From Pseudomicrostroma phylloplanum (Eukaryota > Basidiomycota > Exobasidiomycetes > Microstromatales): a stretch of DNA of 64,000 bases. Each line of letters opens with the position of its first letter. Position 1 is the first letter of the stretch. This document shows, piece after piece, positions 10,902 to 22,232 of this stretch. Made by a program: the position numbers and the translations under genes. The stretch lies in assembly GCA_039545275.1 (NCBI GenBank), contig BCHS01000001.1, positions 760,853-824,852 of the forward strand, read 5' to 3'. The notes under the pieces are model-generated. The model did not search any database. It had not been told where the DNA came from and saw only the letters and a list, made by a program, of their open reading frames with translations.

Positions 10902-13900
10902 TCAACTGCTCCCTCCCCCCTGCCCACCTCCCTGTCCCTGCTGACCCTGTCCAGGCTTCTGCAAGGCAATCGCCTCGATCATCGCGCCCCAAGGCATGAG
11001 GGAATCGGCACTCCAGTCCATACTGGCCAAGTTCCCTCCAGCGCCGCTACCGGACGAAGCAGGCGAGTCGATTGCACCACTGACACTGCCCGGCCCTGGG
11101 TGACCTGGACCCTTCTGGCCAGTATTGCTGCTAGCGCCGCCATTGCCGGTCCCATTCCCATTGCCGCCAGGGTTGGTGAAAGAGGACCAAGAGGGGCCAG
11201 GGGTGAGAGTGCTCTCAGCAGCCGAAGGGAAATCTCCTCCCCAGAATGCACTAAAGTCCGTGGCAGAGGGCATGCCAGCCCCACTGAGATCGTCTGGCAA
11301 GCCCAAGCCCGGACCGTCGATCCCACCAAAGGTAGTCGTCCCGTCGGACGACGTGTTCAGGTCGTGCTCCCCTGCTGCGCGGCCAGGATTGATGCCGAAT
11401 TGTTCCAATCCGCCGCCCAGGGTGTCGAAGATTGTCTGGGCCAAGTTGTACGTGGAAGAGCTGGGTTGCGCCGGGCCAGATGGCGCGGCGGCGGAGGTGA
11501 GGATGTTCCCGGGTTGCGACTGAGAGACGCTGTTTGCCACAAGATTGGATGGGACGAAGAGGCCCGGCTGTGGATTGACGGTGGAGGGATCCTCAGCAGT
11601 AGCGCGAGGAGCTGCAGCTGGCCGGCCAGCCATCCTGGCACGCTTGACGGCCTTTCTTGCGCACCAGGAAGGATCCTTGATCTTGCTCTTAAACAGACTG
11701 ATGATCGCCACCTCCCGCTTCGAGCACTGGTCCTTCTCTTCGCGCCTGTTATGCTTCTCGATGAATTCGTCGAGAACTTGACTCAGCTCAGGAGCATCTT
11801 CAGAGTCCGGGTCTAGTAGCAGCTCGATGCCGGTAATGAGGGTAGACTGTGAGAGAAGATGAGGCAAAAGGCAAATGAGTCAGCAAGTGCAGTGAACCCG
11901 AATCTTGTCGTGCGACTCCTACTCACGCTGAACAGCCGGTACAGCCCGCCCATGTGACGCGGTCTAGCCCTGTCCTTGGGCCATTGCACATCCCTCTTGT
12001 ACTCCCTGCGCACTCTCCTGTCAGCCCGAGCAGAGGCGAAAGCTGCATTGCGCGACAGCGCATACTTTTCCGAGTTGCGTAGCAGGTATGGCCTGTGTAG
12101 CGTGCAGCGGACATAGTGAAACTCCACGTTGATCAGGTATCGGTGAAGGGGCAGCCATGGGCAGATCTCATCGTAGGAGCGATCGAACCCTTTTGTCTCT
12201 TCAGTCCGGTACGGTGCAGGCATATCGGCGACGAAATGCTCCAGCTCTTCGTCAAGCTTGATCACGTCACTGTAGCTACGGAGTTGAGAGAGATTCTGGA
12301 AGTGCTCTGCAATCTTGCCGGTGATGATGGTCAAGGCATGACGCAGGGCGACAAAGGCGAAGATGCCTGGCGGACCAGGCTCATGCAGGCTCTTTGCAGG
12401 ACCAGCCGCGGCGGTGCGGGGTAATGTATCGACATCGACATCAGACGGCGGCAGGGTGTCGCAGTGATGCGTCTGAATGGCAGGAGGTCGTCCAAGAAGG
12501 ATCGAGGTAGTCTTGTCTTGGTAGAAGAGAAGAGTCCACAACCTGCGTCGCCTCTCTGTAGTACCAGCATCGAGGCCAAGCTTGCTACCGTCGCGATGAA
12601 GTCCGATAGCTTGAGCAGCTCGAATTGCACTGCCAAGCATGCTCCAGCACTCGGCACTCTGCCTGCAAGTTATGAGGAAGCGAGCAGCGAAAAGCTGAGC
12701 GAGGACGAGATCGATGTGATCAGCCCGAATGAAAGATGCTACGTGGAGACTCTGACGACAAGCGTGGTAGAGCTTGAGACTTCCTTTCTTGGCTTCTTCC
12801 TCTGTCGCTTGAGATTCTGGCTCATTGCGCTTCGCAATGGCAAGGATGATGAAGAGGAAGGACAAAAAGGGAATGTGTCTTGCTCCATCGTCGCCGATCT
12901 CTTCCTTGGCTTTGCCCCACTTGAAAGACATGAGAGCGTCGTACGACTGGCGGAATGTGCCCTCATGGAATGGCAGCCGAGTGGCGTTGATGTCCCGGAA
13001 GTATAGCGCGAGCAGGTCATCGGTGGTCTGCCTTGAAGGCAGCAGGGCCATGAGGTCCGATACGATCGAAGAAGGAGCGCCGCCTTCTGACACGAGCCTT
13101 GCGATCTTGAATGATGCGGGGAAGCGGGGCAAGTGAGCTCCCAGCTCAATTCTTTCTCCGTTGATCTCCGTTTCTACTGCTCCGCGGCTGACGCTGGGTA
13201 GTGCTAAGCCTCCAAAGTACGAATCGCCCTCGAGGCTGAGGCCACCCTCCAATGGATTCCGTCTGCTCTCCACGGCAGACCCTGGGACTTTTCTGCCGTC
13301 CTCATCCTCGTCGATGCCCTCCGTCCGCCGCTCTGCATGGAAGAGCTCTTCTCTCTCGATGCCTCGCATCGACGGAGGCCGAAGATGGAAGCTGTCCTTG
13401 GTGGTCTCTTCGTCATCGTCTTCGTCGTCTTCCGCCACCTTGATTTCATTGGCAAGCGATGCTGCTTCACCTTTGGCTCCTTCTGTGCTCGCATCACCGC
13501 TCCTGGGCAGCAGAGACAAGCCGCCGTTTGCTCTTGCTTCTGTGAGCTCCTTCGCCAGACTCGTCTGCGCCGTTGCGAGGGCTTCGACGATGTCTTCGAG
13601 ACGTGTAATACGATCTCGGTAATCACCATGCTCGTCACCGTTCTCGAAAGGCTGCGATTCAAACAAAGCAGGCGGGAGGGATAGGCATGGTAAGTCGCCA
13701 CCATCGCTGCTCGTCACCCTTGTAGAACAGAGCACTCACCCTACACGAGTCTCCTAGACCTCGCTCAAGACATGGGCCACATGGGTATTGGCGATCGCAC
13801 TTGTGTTTCCTTCTGTGACATTCAGCGCAAGAGTAGTGTATCCGCTGTTGTAGCGAGAGGGCCAGACGACAACGATTGCGAATGTGAGCTCACGCACCCA

Positions 13901-14346
13901 CTAGCAGCTGCCTTTTGCAAAGCTCAGGCTCATCTCACCTTCCTCTTTCTCTCCTTCTTGTTCCCCACACTTGCAGCAACAGCATCAGCCACTGTCTGAG
14001 GAGGCTTTGCGCCCTTGCCCGTGCCACCTCTGGAAGGGCCAGCGGCAGAAGAGCTCGGAGTAGGCGAAGTGGAGAGATGACGACGGTAGTCGCCCACGTC
14101 GGTCTGCGAGATGGCATGCACGGCTTTGGAAGCTGGAAATTGCTGAAAGTCGGGAGGGTGCGACCATGGTGGGCCCGTTGCTATACCAGGCGAGGCTGGA
14201 GCTGTAAGTCGCGATGCTGCATTCTGCGAGGTTTGAGGTTGGCCGTGCCCCGTACCTCCGCCGCTGCCGCTTGCGCTTGCGCTTGGCGGCGATGCTGCGC
14301 TAGGCCAGCGATTGGCGGATGAGGTCTTGTGAGAGTTGGGATCCAT
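10902..14346 (-). CDS. Zn2Cys6 transcription factor with fungal-specific TF domain
   Basis: Four exons, 14346-13939, 13844-13740, 13651-11927 and 11846-10902, join with phase-0 junctions to 1060 residues. The second exon is only 105 nt and encodes exactly the zinc cluster, Cys142, 145, 152, 158, 161 and 170 (CX2CX6CX5CX2CX8C), preceded by the basic stretch KKERKRK. A short coiled coil follows (RITRLEDIVEALATAQ). The middle-homology region (PF04082 type) spans roughly residues 390-780, with FRQSYDALMSF, AECWSMLGSAIRAAQAIGLHRDG and RRRLWTLLFYQDK. The C-terminal 200 residues are Gly/Asn/Ser-rich, a likely activation region. The target pathway is unknown. It ends tail-to-tail with the RAD51 paralogue, 193 bp away. 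Confidence 0.9.
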
Positions 14347-14666
14347 CGACGGGCGTAGGTGAGTGAGGCTAATACTTAGATGAGTGCGATCATGGTGACA
14401 AGAGCTAACGCGAGGGGCATATAAAGAGGTGATAGATAGAAGCGATGTATTGGAAAGCAAAGAAGGTGGGGGCAGAGTTGGGGCACAAGATGTTCCTCAG
14501 ACGGAAGGGGGTGGGGAGGCAAGCAAGCTGCTGCAGTCAAATTGCCCGCACAATCCTCGCCACGCTCTGACGCCGCTCCAGACGCCGCTTGGCTCCGCGC
14601 CTTGCCTTTCCGCTTGACGCTCTGGTACAACACCGCCTCATACCCCGACGCTCTCACCGACGACGC
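14347..14666. promoter_or_regulatory. Spacer: transcription-factor promoter and GGA 3' end
   Basis: This 320-bp interval lies between two minus-strand genes. It should hold the promoter and 5' UTR of the zinc-cluster factor and the 3' UTR of the GGA gene. I looked here for a missed ear-domain exon of GGA and found no convincing one. Confidence 0.45.
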
Positions 14667-16322
14667 TTACGACAGGAGGTCCTCAAACGGATCCTTGGCC
14701 TTTGAGGCTTGCCGTGACGGCGGCTGCGACGACGTGCCACCCGTAGTGGAAGTACCGTTCCGCGGTGTGGCATTCACTGGCAATTGCAGCGCACCCCAAT
14801 CGCCCAGAGGCGAGCTGACCCTGTCCAGGCCAGCAGGCGCAGCACTTCCTCCAGACGAAGTAGCCGGTCGGAGAGATGGAGGAAGAGAAGCTGCTCCGCT
14901 GCCCGAAGGAGGCTGCGATAGCTTGGATGTATCGAAGAGATCGAACGGTAGACCTGACGTGTTCGTGGCCGGCTGCGAGGGCGTTGGCTGTGTCGTGGCA
15001 CTGTCACCGAAAGTCAGACTTGCGAAATCGTCCATGATACTGTTGCTGGCAGTTCCTGAAGCATTGCTAGCTGCGTTCGCGCTCTCGTCATCGAACGATA
15101 TCAGATCCGACATCTTTGCAGTAGGCACAGCAGCAGAGCCTCCTTTGGCAGGGTCGATGGAAGGGTCAATATGAACCTTGGCAGAATAATCTCCCTTTCT
15201 GAAAGCATCATACCTCTCGCAGACTTGATTGACCAGGTCATTGAGCAGTAGCAAGCGATCGATTTGCTCTGACTCGGTGTCTTCCTCCTGCGAGATCCAC
15301 TTCTGCAGCCGAGGCTGTACGCTGCGCAGGTGAGAAGCAATCTGATCATAGCCATCCCCCCGCACAAACTTCTCTCCTTGTTGGTAGTTGTCCAGCATAT
15401 CGTTGAGAAGGAATGCCCGCGACTGCACCTTGTCCAGCTCCTTTGCTGTTTGCGAAGCATAGTCCGGTTTCCGCTCAGGCTCAGCGCCGGACATGATCTT
15501 CATCAGTTCCTGGGCTTGCTCCAGGTCTCTCGGGGTGCCTCTCCTAATCAGCTCTTGCAGTTTGGCCGCCTGGGCAGCTCTGTCCTCCTCCTCCAGCTCT
15601 TCTGGGCTCTGTAGGTTGTTCTCTGGATTGAGGACGCCCTTTGACCTGGAGTCTAGGCTGGGGAAGCGATAGCCCTTGTACGTGAGCAGCCTGTGCATAT
15701 CCCGGATATGTACCAGGTCCTCCTTTCTCCGAGAATCCACACAAAGGGTGTTCTTCCATTCGTTGATGAGCTTTAGGATGCGAGTCTGTGCTGGCGAGGG
15801 AAAGAGAGGCGGACGCTCAGGGAATCTCTTGACGAGCTCATTGAGGAATTCCTTGGTAGCAATCTGCAAATGAAAGGGGTATCCGACATTCTTGACGAGG
15901 TGATCAAGGAGGTCTAGAGCCAGCTGGGAGACATGGGGATGACGTGAATTGATGCGCTGAACGACGGCGCTGGCAGCTTCGCGAGGGCTATGGAGGGACG
16001 CGCGCAGACGGGGCCTGAGGTGAGCTGCACTGCAAGAGATACCATCTACCTTTAATTGCTGGTGTACTCACGTATTAGCTTGCTTCTGCTTGATATAATC
16101 CGCCAGCTCGAGGTTCAAGGCAATGTTGGGCTGTGTGTTCATGGGATCACAGCACCGCTCTACGTAGGACTGTACGGGAGTGATCTTGAGTTCTGGGTCG
16201 AGTGATTTGGCTGCCCAATCGGCAAAGGAGGAGATTGCGCTAGCGGCCGAGGCTGAGGCGGAGGCAGAGGAAGACGAGGAGGCATGGCCCCTCGAAGCTC
16301 TGCTCTGATGATTGTACGACAT
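14667..16322 (-). CDS. GGA2: GGA-type clathrin adaptor (VHS-GAT) without a C-terminal ear
   Basis: Two exons, 16322-16072 and 16014-14667, encode 532 residues. The VHS domain runs from about residue 45 to 180 (PNIALNLELADYIKQKQ, PREAASAVVQRINSRHPHVS, LATKEFLNELVKRFPERPP-like core with LQIATKEFLNELVKRFP). The linker IRDMHRLLTYKGYRFP and the GAT domain (AAKLQELIRRGTPRDLEQAQELMKIM, then a three-helix bundle) closely resemble yeast Gga1/Gga2. Gga proteins sort cargo from the trans-Golgi to endosomes with Arf1 and clathrin. The hinge has DLISF, FDLFD and a terminal DPFEDLLS, candidates for clathrin or adaptor-ear binding. The usual gamma-adaptin-ear (GAE) domain is absent; the protein stops after the hinge. 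It is divergent from the aminopeptidase at 16630. Confidence 0.85.
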
Positions 16323-16629
16323 CGCGTGCCGGTGAGCTGAGAGCAGTGACCGTTGCGCCTAGATGTACGTTGGTGGAAGGAACCCAATCGAGTTGCCTTT
16401 GTGGCCCGGAAGGTGTTACTCGTCGTCGCCCAGCAACGCCAGACGTGTGTGCGTGTGCGCCTTGTTGCTTCGCGCGGGCAGCCAGGCACAGACGCTCAAC
16501 TCCACCCAGCCATGCAGGGCCTGACCCCATCTCCGACCAGGATACTCTATCGCACCAGGGCCATCTTAGACGATCTTCTCTCCCTCGTCGTCATCATCAA
16601 GCTGCTCACACGTAGCTCGTCATCGTTTC
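16323..16629. promoter_or_regulatory. Divergent promoter between GGA and aminopeptidase P
   Basis: A 307-bp head-to-head spacer. No strong motif was recognised apart from pyrimidine-rich stretches just upstream of the aminopeptidase start. Confidence 0.4.
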
Positions 16630-18937
16630 ATGAGACTTGCCTCCACGCGCACAGTCATCCTACGATCTTCTACACCCTTTACCCTCCTATACCCGAGTCG
16701 CTGCCGCGCTCTGACATACGCTTCCAGCCTCGAACGCACGCCCCTCCCCAAAGCTCACCCATTTCTGTCAGCCTCTCACCAGAAGCTACATAGAGCTTCC
16801 TCTTCTCTCTTTGGTCGCCACGCTACCCTCTCACCACCACTCTACTCCGCCCATCGAACGTTCTCATCTTCAGCCGCAAACATGGGAGCCGTCGCTACTG
16901 AAAGAGTCGATACCACTGCTCGGGTCGCTCACCTCAGGGCTCTCATGGCACAGCAGGAAGTGCAGGCCTACGTGATTCCTTCTGAGGACGCTCATGCCTC
17001 CGAGTATCCTCCAGAATCCGATCTACGCAGAGGGTTCATCACCGGCTTCACCGGAAGCGCTGGCACGGCCATTGTCACCACCACACCCCCTATCACCGGC
17101 GAGGCTGCCACACAGGGCGGAAAGGGAGAGCCGGAAGCGCTCCTATTCACCGATGGCAGATACTTCCTGCAGGCTGGACAGCAGCTTCAGCCTGAAGTCT
17201 GGAAGCTCATGAAGCAAGGAGAAGAGGGCGTACCGACATGGACAGGTGAGTCGAGCATTGCCTAGCGAGGCATCAGTCTGCCACGAAGCTCACCTTCTGG
17301 ACCCTGCACATCCGCTACCAGAATACCTCACGGGCCATCTTCCGCAAAATGCCGTCATCGGCATTGACCCATCTCTGTTGGCCGTCTCCGATTATCAGAC
17401 ACTAGCCAAAGATCTCGCTAAGCGTGGCTCGTCGCTCAAGTCGCTACCATCGAATCTTGTGGATGAGATTTGGAATGCCGTTCCATCGAACGAGCCAGGC
17501 GCTCGACCTGCGGCATCAAGGCAAGAGATCTTCGTGCAGCCCTTGAAGCACTCTGGTAAATCTGTGTCCGAGAAAGTCAAGGAAGTGAGAGCAGAGATAG
17601 CAAAGCTATCGAAAGACAAGGCCAAAGACGACGTCAAGATTGTGGGCTACGTGGCCACCATGCTGGACGAGGTTGCCTGGCTGATGAACCTCAGAGGTAC
17701 CGACGTCCCGTACAACCCCGTCTTCTTCAGCTTCGCAGTGGTGCCCATCGAAGGAAAGGGCAAAGCTACTGTCTATCTTGAAGGCAGCAAGCTGACTTCC
17801 GAAGCCAAGGAGCAGCTGGAAGAGTCTGGCGTGGAGGTGCAGCCATATGAGGCATTCTATGCAGACCTAGCTGCACGCGGCAAAGACCAGAGCGAGGGAG
17901 AGAAGATGTTGGTCGGTCAAAGAGCATCACTGGCCGTCTCAGATGCTCTAGGTGGCCTGTCCAAGGTCCACATTGACCGATCGCCAGTGATTGACCTGAA
18001 ATCGGTCAAGAACGAAGTAGAGATCGACGGCTTCAGGCATTCGCACATCGTCGATGGAGCCGCTTTGGCAAATTACTTTGCTTGGCTAGAAGGAGAGCTT
18101 AAGAGTGGCAAGACTGTCAGCGAGTACGAAGGCTCAGAAGTTCTCAAGGACTTCCGAGCGAAGATGCCAGGCTTCAAGGGCGAGTCCTTTACCACGATTT
18201 CCTCTACCGGTCCTAATGCTGCGATCATCCACTACAGCCCCAGTCCTGATAAGAGCGCTACCATTGACAAGAGCAAGATTTACCTCTGCGATAGCGGTGC
18301 GCAATTCGTCGATGGTACCACCGACGTCACTCGTACACTACACTTTGACCCCGAGGCAGAAGATCCCTCGACCTTGCAAACGATCAAGACGGCCTTTACC
18401 CGTGTGCTGCAAGGCCACATTGCCATCGACCAGGTCGTCTTCCCCAAGGGGACCACCGGCTACGTAATCGACGCCCTCGCACGAAAGGCTCTTTGGGAGG
18501 AAGGTCTCGACTACCGGCACGGCACCGGGCACGGCGTGGGCAGCTTCTGCAACGTGCACGAGGGCCCCGCCGGCATCGGCACACGCATCGTCTTCAACGA
18601 GACGCCCCTTAAGGACGGCATGGTACTGAGCAACGAGCCTGGCTACTACCAGGACGGACAGTGGGGCATCCGTATCGAGAATCTCATCATTGTGCGACCG
18701 GCAAAGACACGCAACAACTTTGGCGGCAAGGGCTTCCTGAAGTTCGAGCACATCACACTCTGCCCTATTCAGACGTCACTGATCGATGCTTCTCTCCTCA
18801 GCGAGAAGGAGAAGGCGTGGATCAATGCCTACCACGATGAGGTTCTTGCAAAGGTCGGGCCGGTGCTAAAGGAGCAGGGAAGTGAGGGAGAGCTGGGACT
18901 GAAGTGGCTGGAGAGAGAGTGTGGACAGCGCGTCTGA
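16630..18937 (+). CDS. Xaa-Pro aminopeptidase (aminopeptidase P), probable mitochondrial and cytosolic forms
   Basis: Exons 16630-17245 and 17322-18937 give 743 residues. The intron acceptor at 17320-17321 restores PTWTEYLTGHLPQNAVIGIDP; a nearer AG at 17275-17276 would leave a 31-nt intron and is rejected. The M24B pita-bread domain carries the dinuclear metal ligands Asp529 and Asp540 (CDSGAQFVDGTTDVTRT), the His in GTGHGVGSF, the Glu in NEPGYYQDGQWGIRIEN and the Glu in FLKFEHITLCP. The enzyme releases an N-terminal residue preceding proline. The first 84 residues are Arg/Ser/Leu-rich with almost no acids and end in HRTFSSSAAN, a typical mitochondrial presequence. A second in-frame ATG at 16882 begins MGAVATERVD, the usual cytosolic start. 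Two products from one gene are therefore likely. Confidence 0.9.
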
Positions 18938-19142
18938 ACACGCAAGTGGGCAAACATACTCTAGCATTGTCAGTCGGAGAGAAATACAAACTAAATTTTG
19001 AACCATTACAGGTATATAAGAGAGCCTGACAGGCCAGGATTGTACGAAGTTGGCAATTAAGCTCGGGACCTCTTTGTCTTTACTCCCCTCTATGAACACG
19101 CTTTACCTCCTCATCTTCCAGTCCATCTACGGTCCATGTCGC

Positions 19143-22100
19143 TCACTTGCGTCCAATCATCCCCTTGAGCGCCGCATCGTACACGCTGGGCATATGACAG
19201 CTGATCAAGTCCCGCGAGAAGATGACCTGGTCAAAGACGTTTTCTCCGCGCCCCGTGCCTCCTCCCTCGGATGGGGCCGGACGTAGAATGAAACCACGCT
19301 GCTTTGTGCCCTTGACCTTCTTGCGAGGACGAGGAGCGGCAACGAGTGCGCCTGCTTCTCCTTCTGCGGCTGCGCTTGGAGCCATACCCGAGCCTGCAGC
19401 TCCCTCCTGCCCCTGCTCCACCTTCTGCTCCTCGTCCACCAAAAAGTCCTGGCCTTTGAAGAGGTAGAGCAGCTGACCGGGGACAAAGAGCTCCACGTTT
19501 CTCATATTCGCCTCTAGCGTCCTGCGCAGCGCCAAAAAGTCTGTCTCTACCGCTGCTTTGGTCTCGGGGGAAGAGTCGAGACGACCTGCCTGGTGCTCAA
19601 AGGCGCGGGTGAGTAAGGCGGGGACGCGCAAAGGTGTAGAGCGATCCGAGGGGTTGAAGGGAGCCTCCCCACTGTCGCCAGCAGCACTGGACGAGCCTTG
19701 GCTTCGCTGCTGTCGCTGGCGGAGTGACTCTTGCTGATCCTCCCAGAGGATCCAGGCAACGGCATTGCGGATGTCCTGGATTGATCCGAGCGAGAGGCGA
19801 CAGATGAAGTCGTACGAGTAGACGTAGCTGGTGATGAGCTTGTGGCACCTCCTACCCAACGAGGCACTCATCGTCGCTGGACATCCGTAGCAGTACGAGT
19901 GCAGCTTTCTTCCTGGTGGAAGACCACTGGCGGTCGTGGTCAGAGTCGTTTCGGGGTTGGCCCACATGATTGCCAGTAGCGAGGCGACACCGGCGCCGAG
20001 GGAGTGGCCAGCGATATCGAGATTGTAGCCCGGATTGGCCAGAAGGGCAGAGCGGACCGCGCGGTGCACCGGTCGATTGATAGCGCCGACACCGAGGGAT
20101 GTCTCGTACATGCCTTCGTGCACAAGCGGCAGTTCTGACTGATCAGGATCGATGAATTTGGCCGCACGGGCAGAGGTGCTGGCATCCTGCCCCGGGAAGG
20201 GAACCGAGTTGGTCTGCTGTCCCTCGGGAGTTGCGGACTCTGCAGGGTCGACCTCGCCCCTGGCGGCAGGGTCCGGGAAGTAGAATTCCCGGCTCTCGCA
20301 TGTCAGGTCGGCGGCGATATCGCCCAAGCTCAAGCTTCCACGCAGGACCAAGATGATCTTGCGCGACTTGTGGTCTGTGACGACGTAGTACCTCGGCTTG
20401 CTCGGACGAGGAATGCGTGGCCCGTTCGAAGGAGGCGATATTGTTTCCTCCTGAAGCTCCTCTGCGCCGGGACGCTCGTCGTGGTACGATCCAGTCTGCA
20501 CGTGTTGGCGCTCGAGCTTGCTGACGCGATGGAAGAGCTCTTCGTCATGCTCGCCAGCAATAATGTTCAGGTACGAGTAGCTCTTCGTCGGAGCTTCGCC
20601 AGCCGTCGAAGAGCCGTTGGCATGCTGTCGATCAGCTAGGGAGCCTGCTCCACTGGCTCGGCCAGAAGGCGTGCCAGGCGCAGCTCCAGTCGCTTTGCTG
20701 CCCGCTTCGGGGTCATCAGCATTGAAGACGACACTCCCCGCCTCACTGACACTCTCGCTTCGCGCTCCAAAGCCACCTGGCATGGCTCGCCTATCCCTCT
20801 CCTTCTCTAGCTGAAGGTGAAGACTCTCACGATCTTCCTCTGGCAGATCCATCATCGCAGCGGCTTCGAGGAATTGCTCCTCATCTTGTTCCCTCGTCAT
20901 TCCATCGGCAGGAAGAGCTGAGCTTGAAGAGAGGCCTGGACCTGGCGCGTTGGTACCGCTAGCAGGTGTTGGTCGACGAGGAGAAGCACCTCGGGCTGCT
21001 TCCGCTTCTGTCTGAGGTAGCTTGCCGAACCAGGCCAGAGCAGTGCCTCCGTATACGGCCAGCACCATTGACGAGTACCGTAGCAGCCCTTGCATGGCCT
21101 CCTTGTTCGAAAGAGGCTCTGAAGATGTGGCCGAAGCGTCGACGCCTTGTCCTGCCTGGCTCAACCCAATCTCGGCGCCGATGACCTCTCCACCCGCTTG
21201 ATCGCTCGCCTCGCTCGTGATTCTGACTGTGCCCACCGCTGCGCCAGAGGTGCTCGACGCGTCGATTCCGCCTCCCTGTGGAGCTCGGCCGGCAGCAGCT
21301 CTCTGCTCTTCTTCTACCTCTATCCGAAGCGCGTCTACGTCGATCTCCTGCAGCTCCTTGAGCAGCCTCTTCTCGTAGTCCTCCCTGGTGACCATCTGGA
21401 TACAGATCCAGACGATCAGAGCCCGTGTAACGCCGGTAGCGCCGAAACCTGGTATACCGCCGGGAGGCAGACAGTCATCCTGTGCGTTCCACTCGCGTTG
21501 CACTAGCTTGACAAATTGACCTAGCGCCTTGACCACCTCTGAACCCAAGGATCGACGGACGCCTTCGATACCACTAGAGGCAGCACCCAGGCCTGCCGAG
21601 GTCAGAGCTGAGCCGAGATCTAGTCCGCCTACTGCCAGCGTAGTGAGGAGGTCAAAGAGCCCACCGACGGACTTGTGAGCGATCGTGGCTGCTGTCGGGT
21701 TGCCAGAACCAGGAGCGGTGCCAGCGGCAGCATCGATCGCCATAGCCGGCAGAGCTACTGCCACCTGCGTGAGCCGCTTCGCAATGTTGAGGGAGAGGGA
21801 CGTGGCTTCCCTCGCAAATGAGAAGCCCACCGACGAAGCGGAGGAAGCTACACCGAGAGTCTGGCCGGAGAGGTTGAGCAAGTTCTGTAGCTCCCAAGGT
21901 CGGGTCTGGGGCTCGAGGGCGGCGATCTGCCTATCCACGGCTGTCCGGGGTCGAGCAGCCCTGACTGCGCCTGCGCTAGCAGGGGCCAGAGCATTGCCCG
22001 CCGCATCGCTGTTTGAGGTCATCTCCTCATCAGCTGTAGCGAGACTAGCGTCATCTGCCTGCGAGGGACTCAGAAGATGGTCCTCCGGATCAAAGTCCGG

Positions 22101-22232
22101 CAGCTCTTCGACTGCATGCTCTAGCTGGTCGAGATCGTACTGCGAGTCGGAGAAGTCGTCCAAAGAGATGGTACTGGCTTGTGTATCGGGCGAGAGAGGA
22201 ACGATGGATGGATGCGGAGGTGACGCGGCCAT
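19143..22232 (-). CDS. Class 3 lipase, sn1-diacylglycerol-lipase-like
   Basis: One uninterrupted frame of 1029 residues. The lipase core is in the C-terminal half: YYVVTDHKSRKIILVLRGS (oxyanion strand), the nucleophile elbow LDIAGHSLGAG with Ser744, an Asp in YSYDFICRLS, and a candidate catalytic His in the ISCHMPSVYDAAL segment near the C-terminus. This layout resembles eukaryotic diacylglycerol lipases and related fungal class 3 lipases that act on membrane glycerolipids. The N-terminal region (about 120-300) has hydrophobic and Ala/Gly-rich stretches that may contact membranes; I do not see four clear transmembrane helices as in animal DAGL. Long Ser/Ala/Gly-rich insertions account for the size. 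It converges with the aminopeptidase P gene, 205 bp apart. The substrate is inferred from family resemblance only. Confidence 0.82.
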   Translation of the reverse strand: MAASPPHPSIVPLSPDTQASTISLDDFSDSQYDLDQLEHAVEELPDFDPEDHLLSPSQADDASLATADEEMTSNSDAAGNALAPASAGAVRAARPRTAVDRQIAALEPQTRPWELQNLLNLSGQTLGVASSASSVGFSFAREATSLSLNIAKRLTQVAVALPAMAIDAAAGTAPGSGNPTAATIAHKSVGGLFDLLTTLAVGGLDLGSALTSAGLGAASSGIEGVRRSLGSEVVKALGQFVKLVQREWNAQDDCLPPGGIPGFGATGVTRALIVWICIQMVTREDYEKRLLKELQEIDVDALRIEVEEEQRAAAGRAPQGGGIDASSTSGAAVGTVRITSEASDQAGGEVIGAEIGLSQAGQGVDASATSSEPLSNKEAMQGLLRYSSMVLAVYGGTALAWFGKLPQTEAEAARGASPRRPTPASGTNAPGPGLSSSSALPADGMTREQDEEQFLEAAAMMDLPEEDRESLHLQLEKERDRRAMPGGFGARSESVSEAGSVVFNADDPEAGSKATGAAPGTPSGRASGAGSLADRQHANGSSTAGEAPTKSYSYLNIIAGEHDEELFHRVSKLERQHVQTGSYHDERPGAEELQEETISPPSNGPRIPRPSKPRYYVVTDHKSRKIILVLRGSLSLGDIAADLTCESREFYFPDPAARGEVDPAESATPEGQQTNSVPFPGQDASTSARAAKFIDPDQSELPLVHEGMYETSLGVGAINRPVHRAVRSALLANPGYNLDIAGHSLGAGVASLLAIMWANPETTLTTTASGLPPGRKLHSYCYGCPATMSASLGRRCHKLITSYVYSYDFICRLSLGSIQDIRNAVAWILWEDQQESLRQRQQRSQGSSSAAGDSGEAPFNPSDRSTPLRVPALLTRAFEHQAGRLDSSPETKAAVETDFLALRRTLEANMRNVELFVPGQLLYLFKGQDFLVDEEQKVEQGQEGAAGSGMAPSAAAEGEAGALVAAPRPRKKVKGTKQRGFILRPAPSEGGGTGRGENVFDQVIFSRDLISCHMPSVYDAALKGMIGRK

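Noticed and set aside
14376..14657. A frame just after the GGA stop that might encode the missing ear
   Set aside because: Its composition (Ala/Arg/Pro-rich) does not resemble a GAE beta-sandwich, and no good splice pair joins it.
17246..17276. A 31-nt intron in aminopeptidase P
   Set aside because: Too short for a spliceosomal intron; the acceptor at 17320-17321 gives a 76-nt intron and restores the family sequence.
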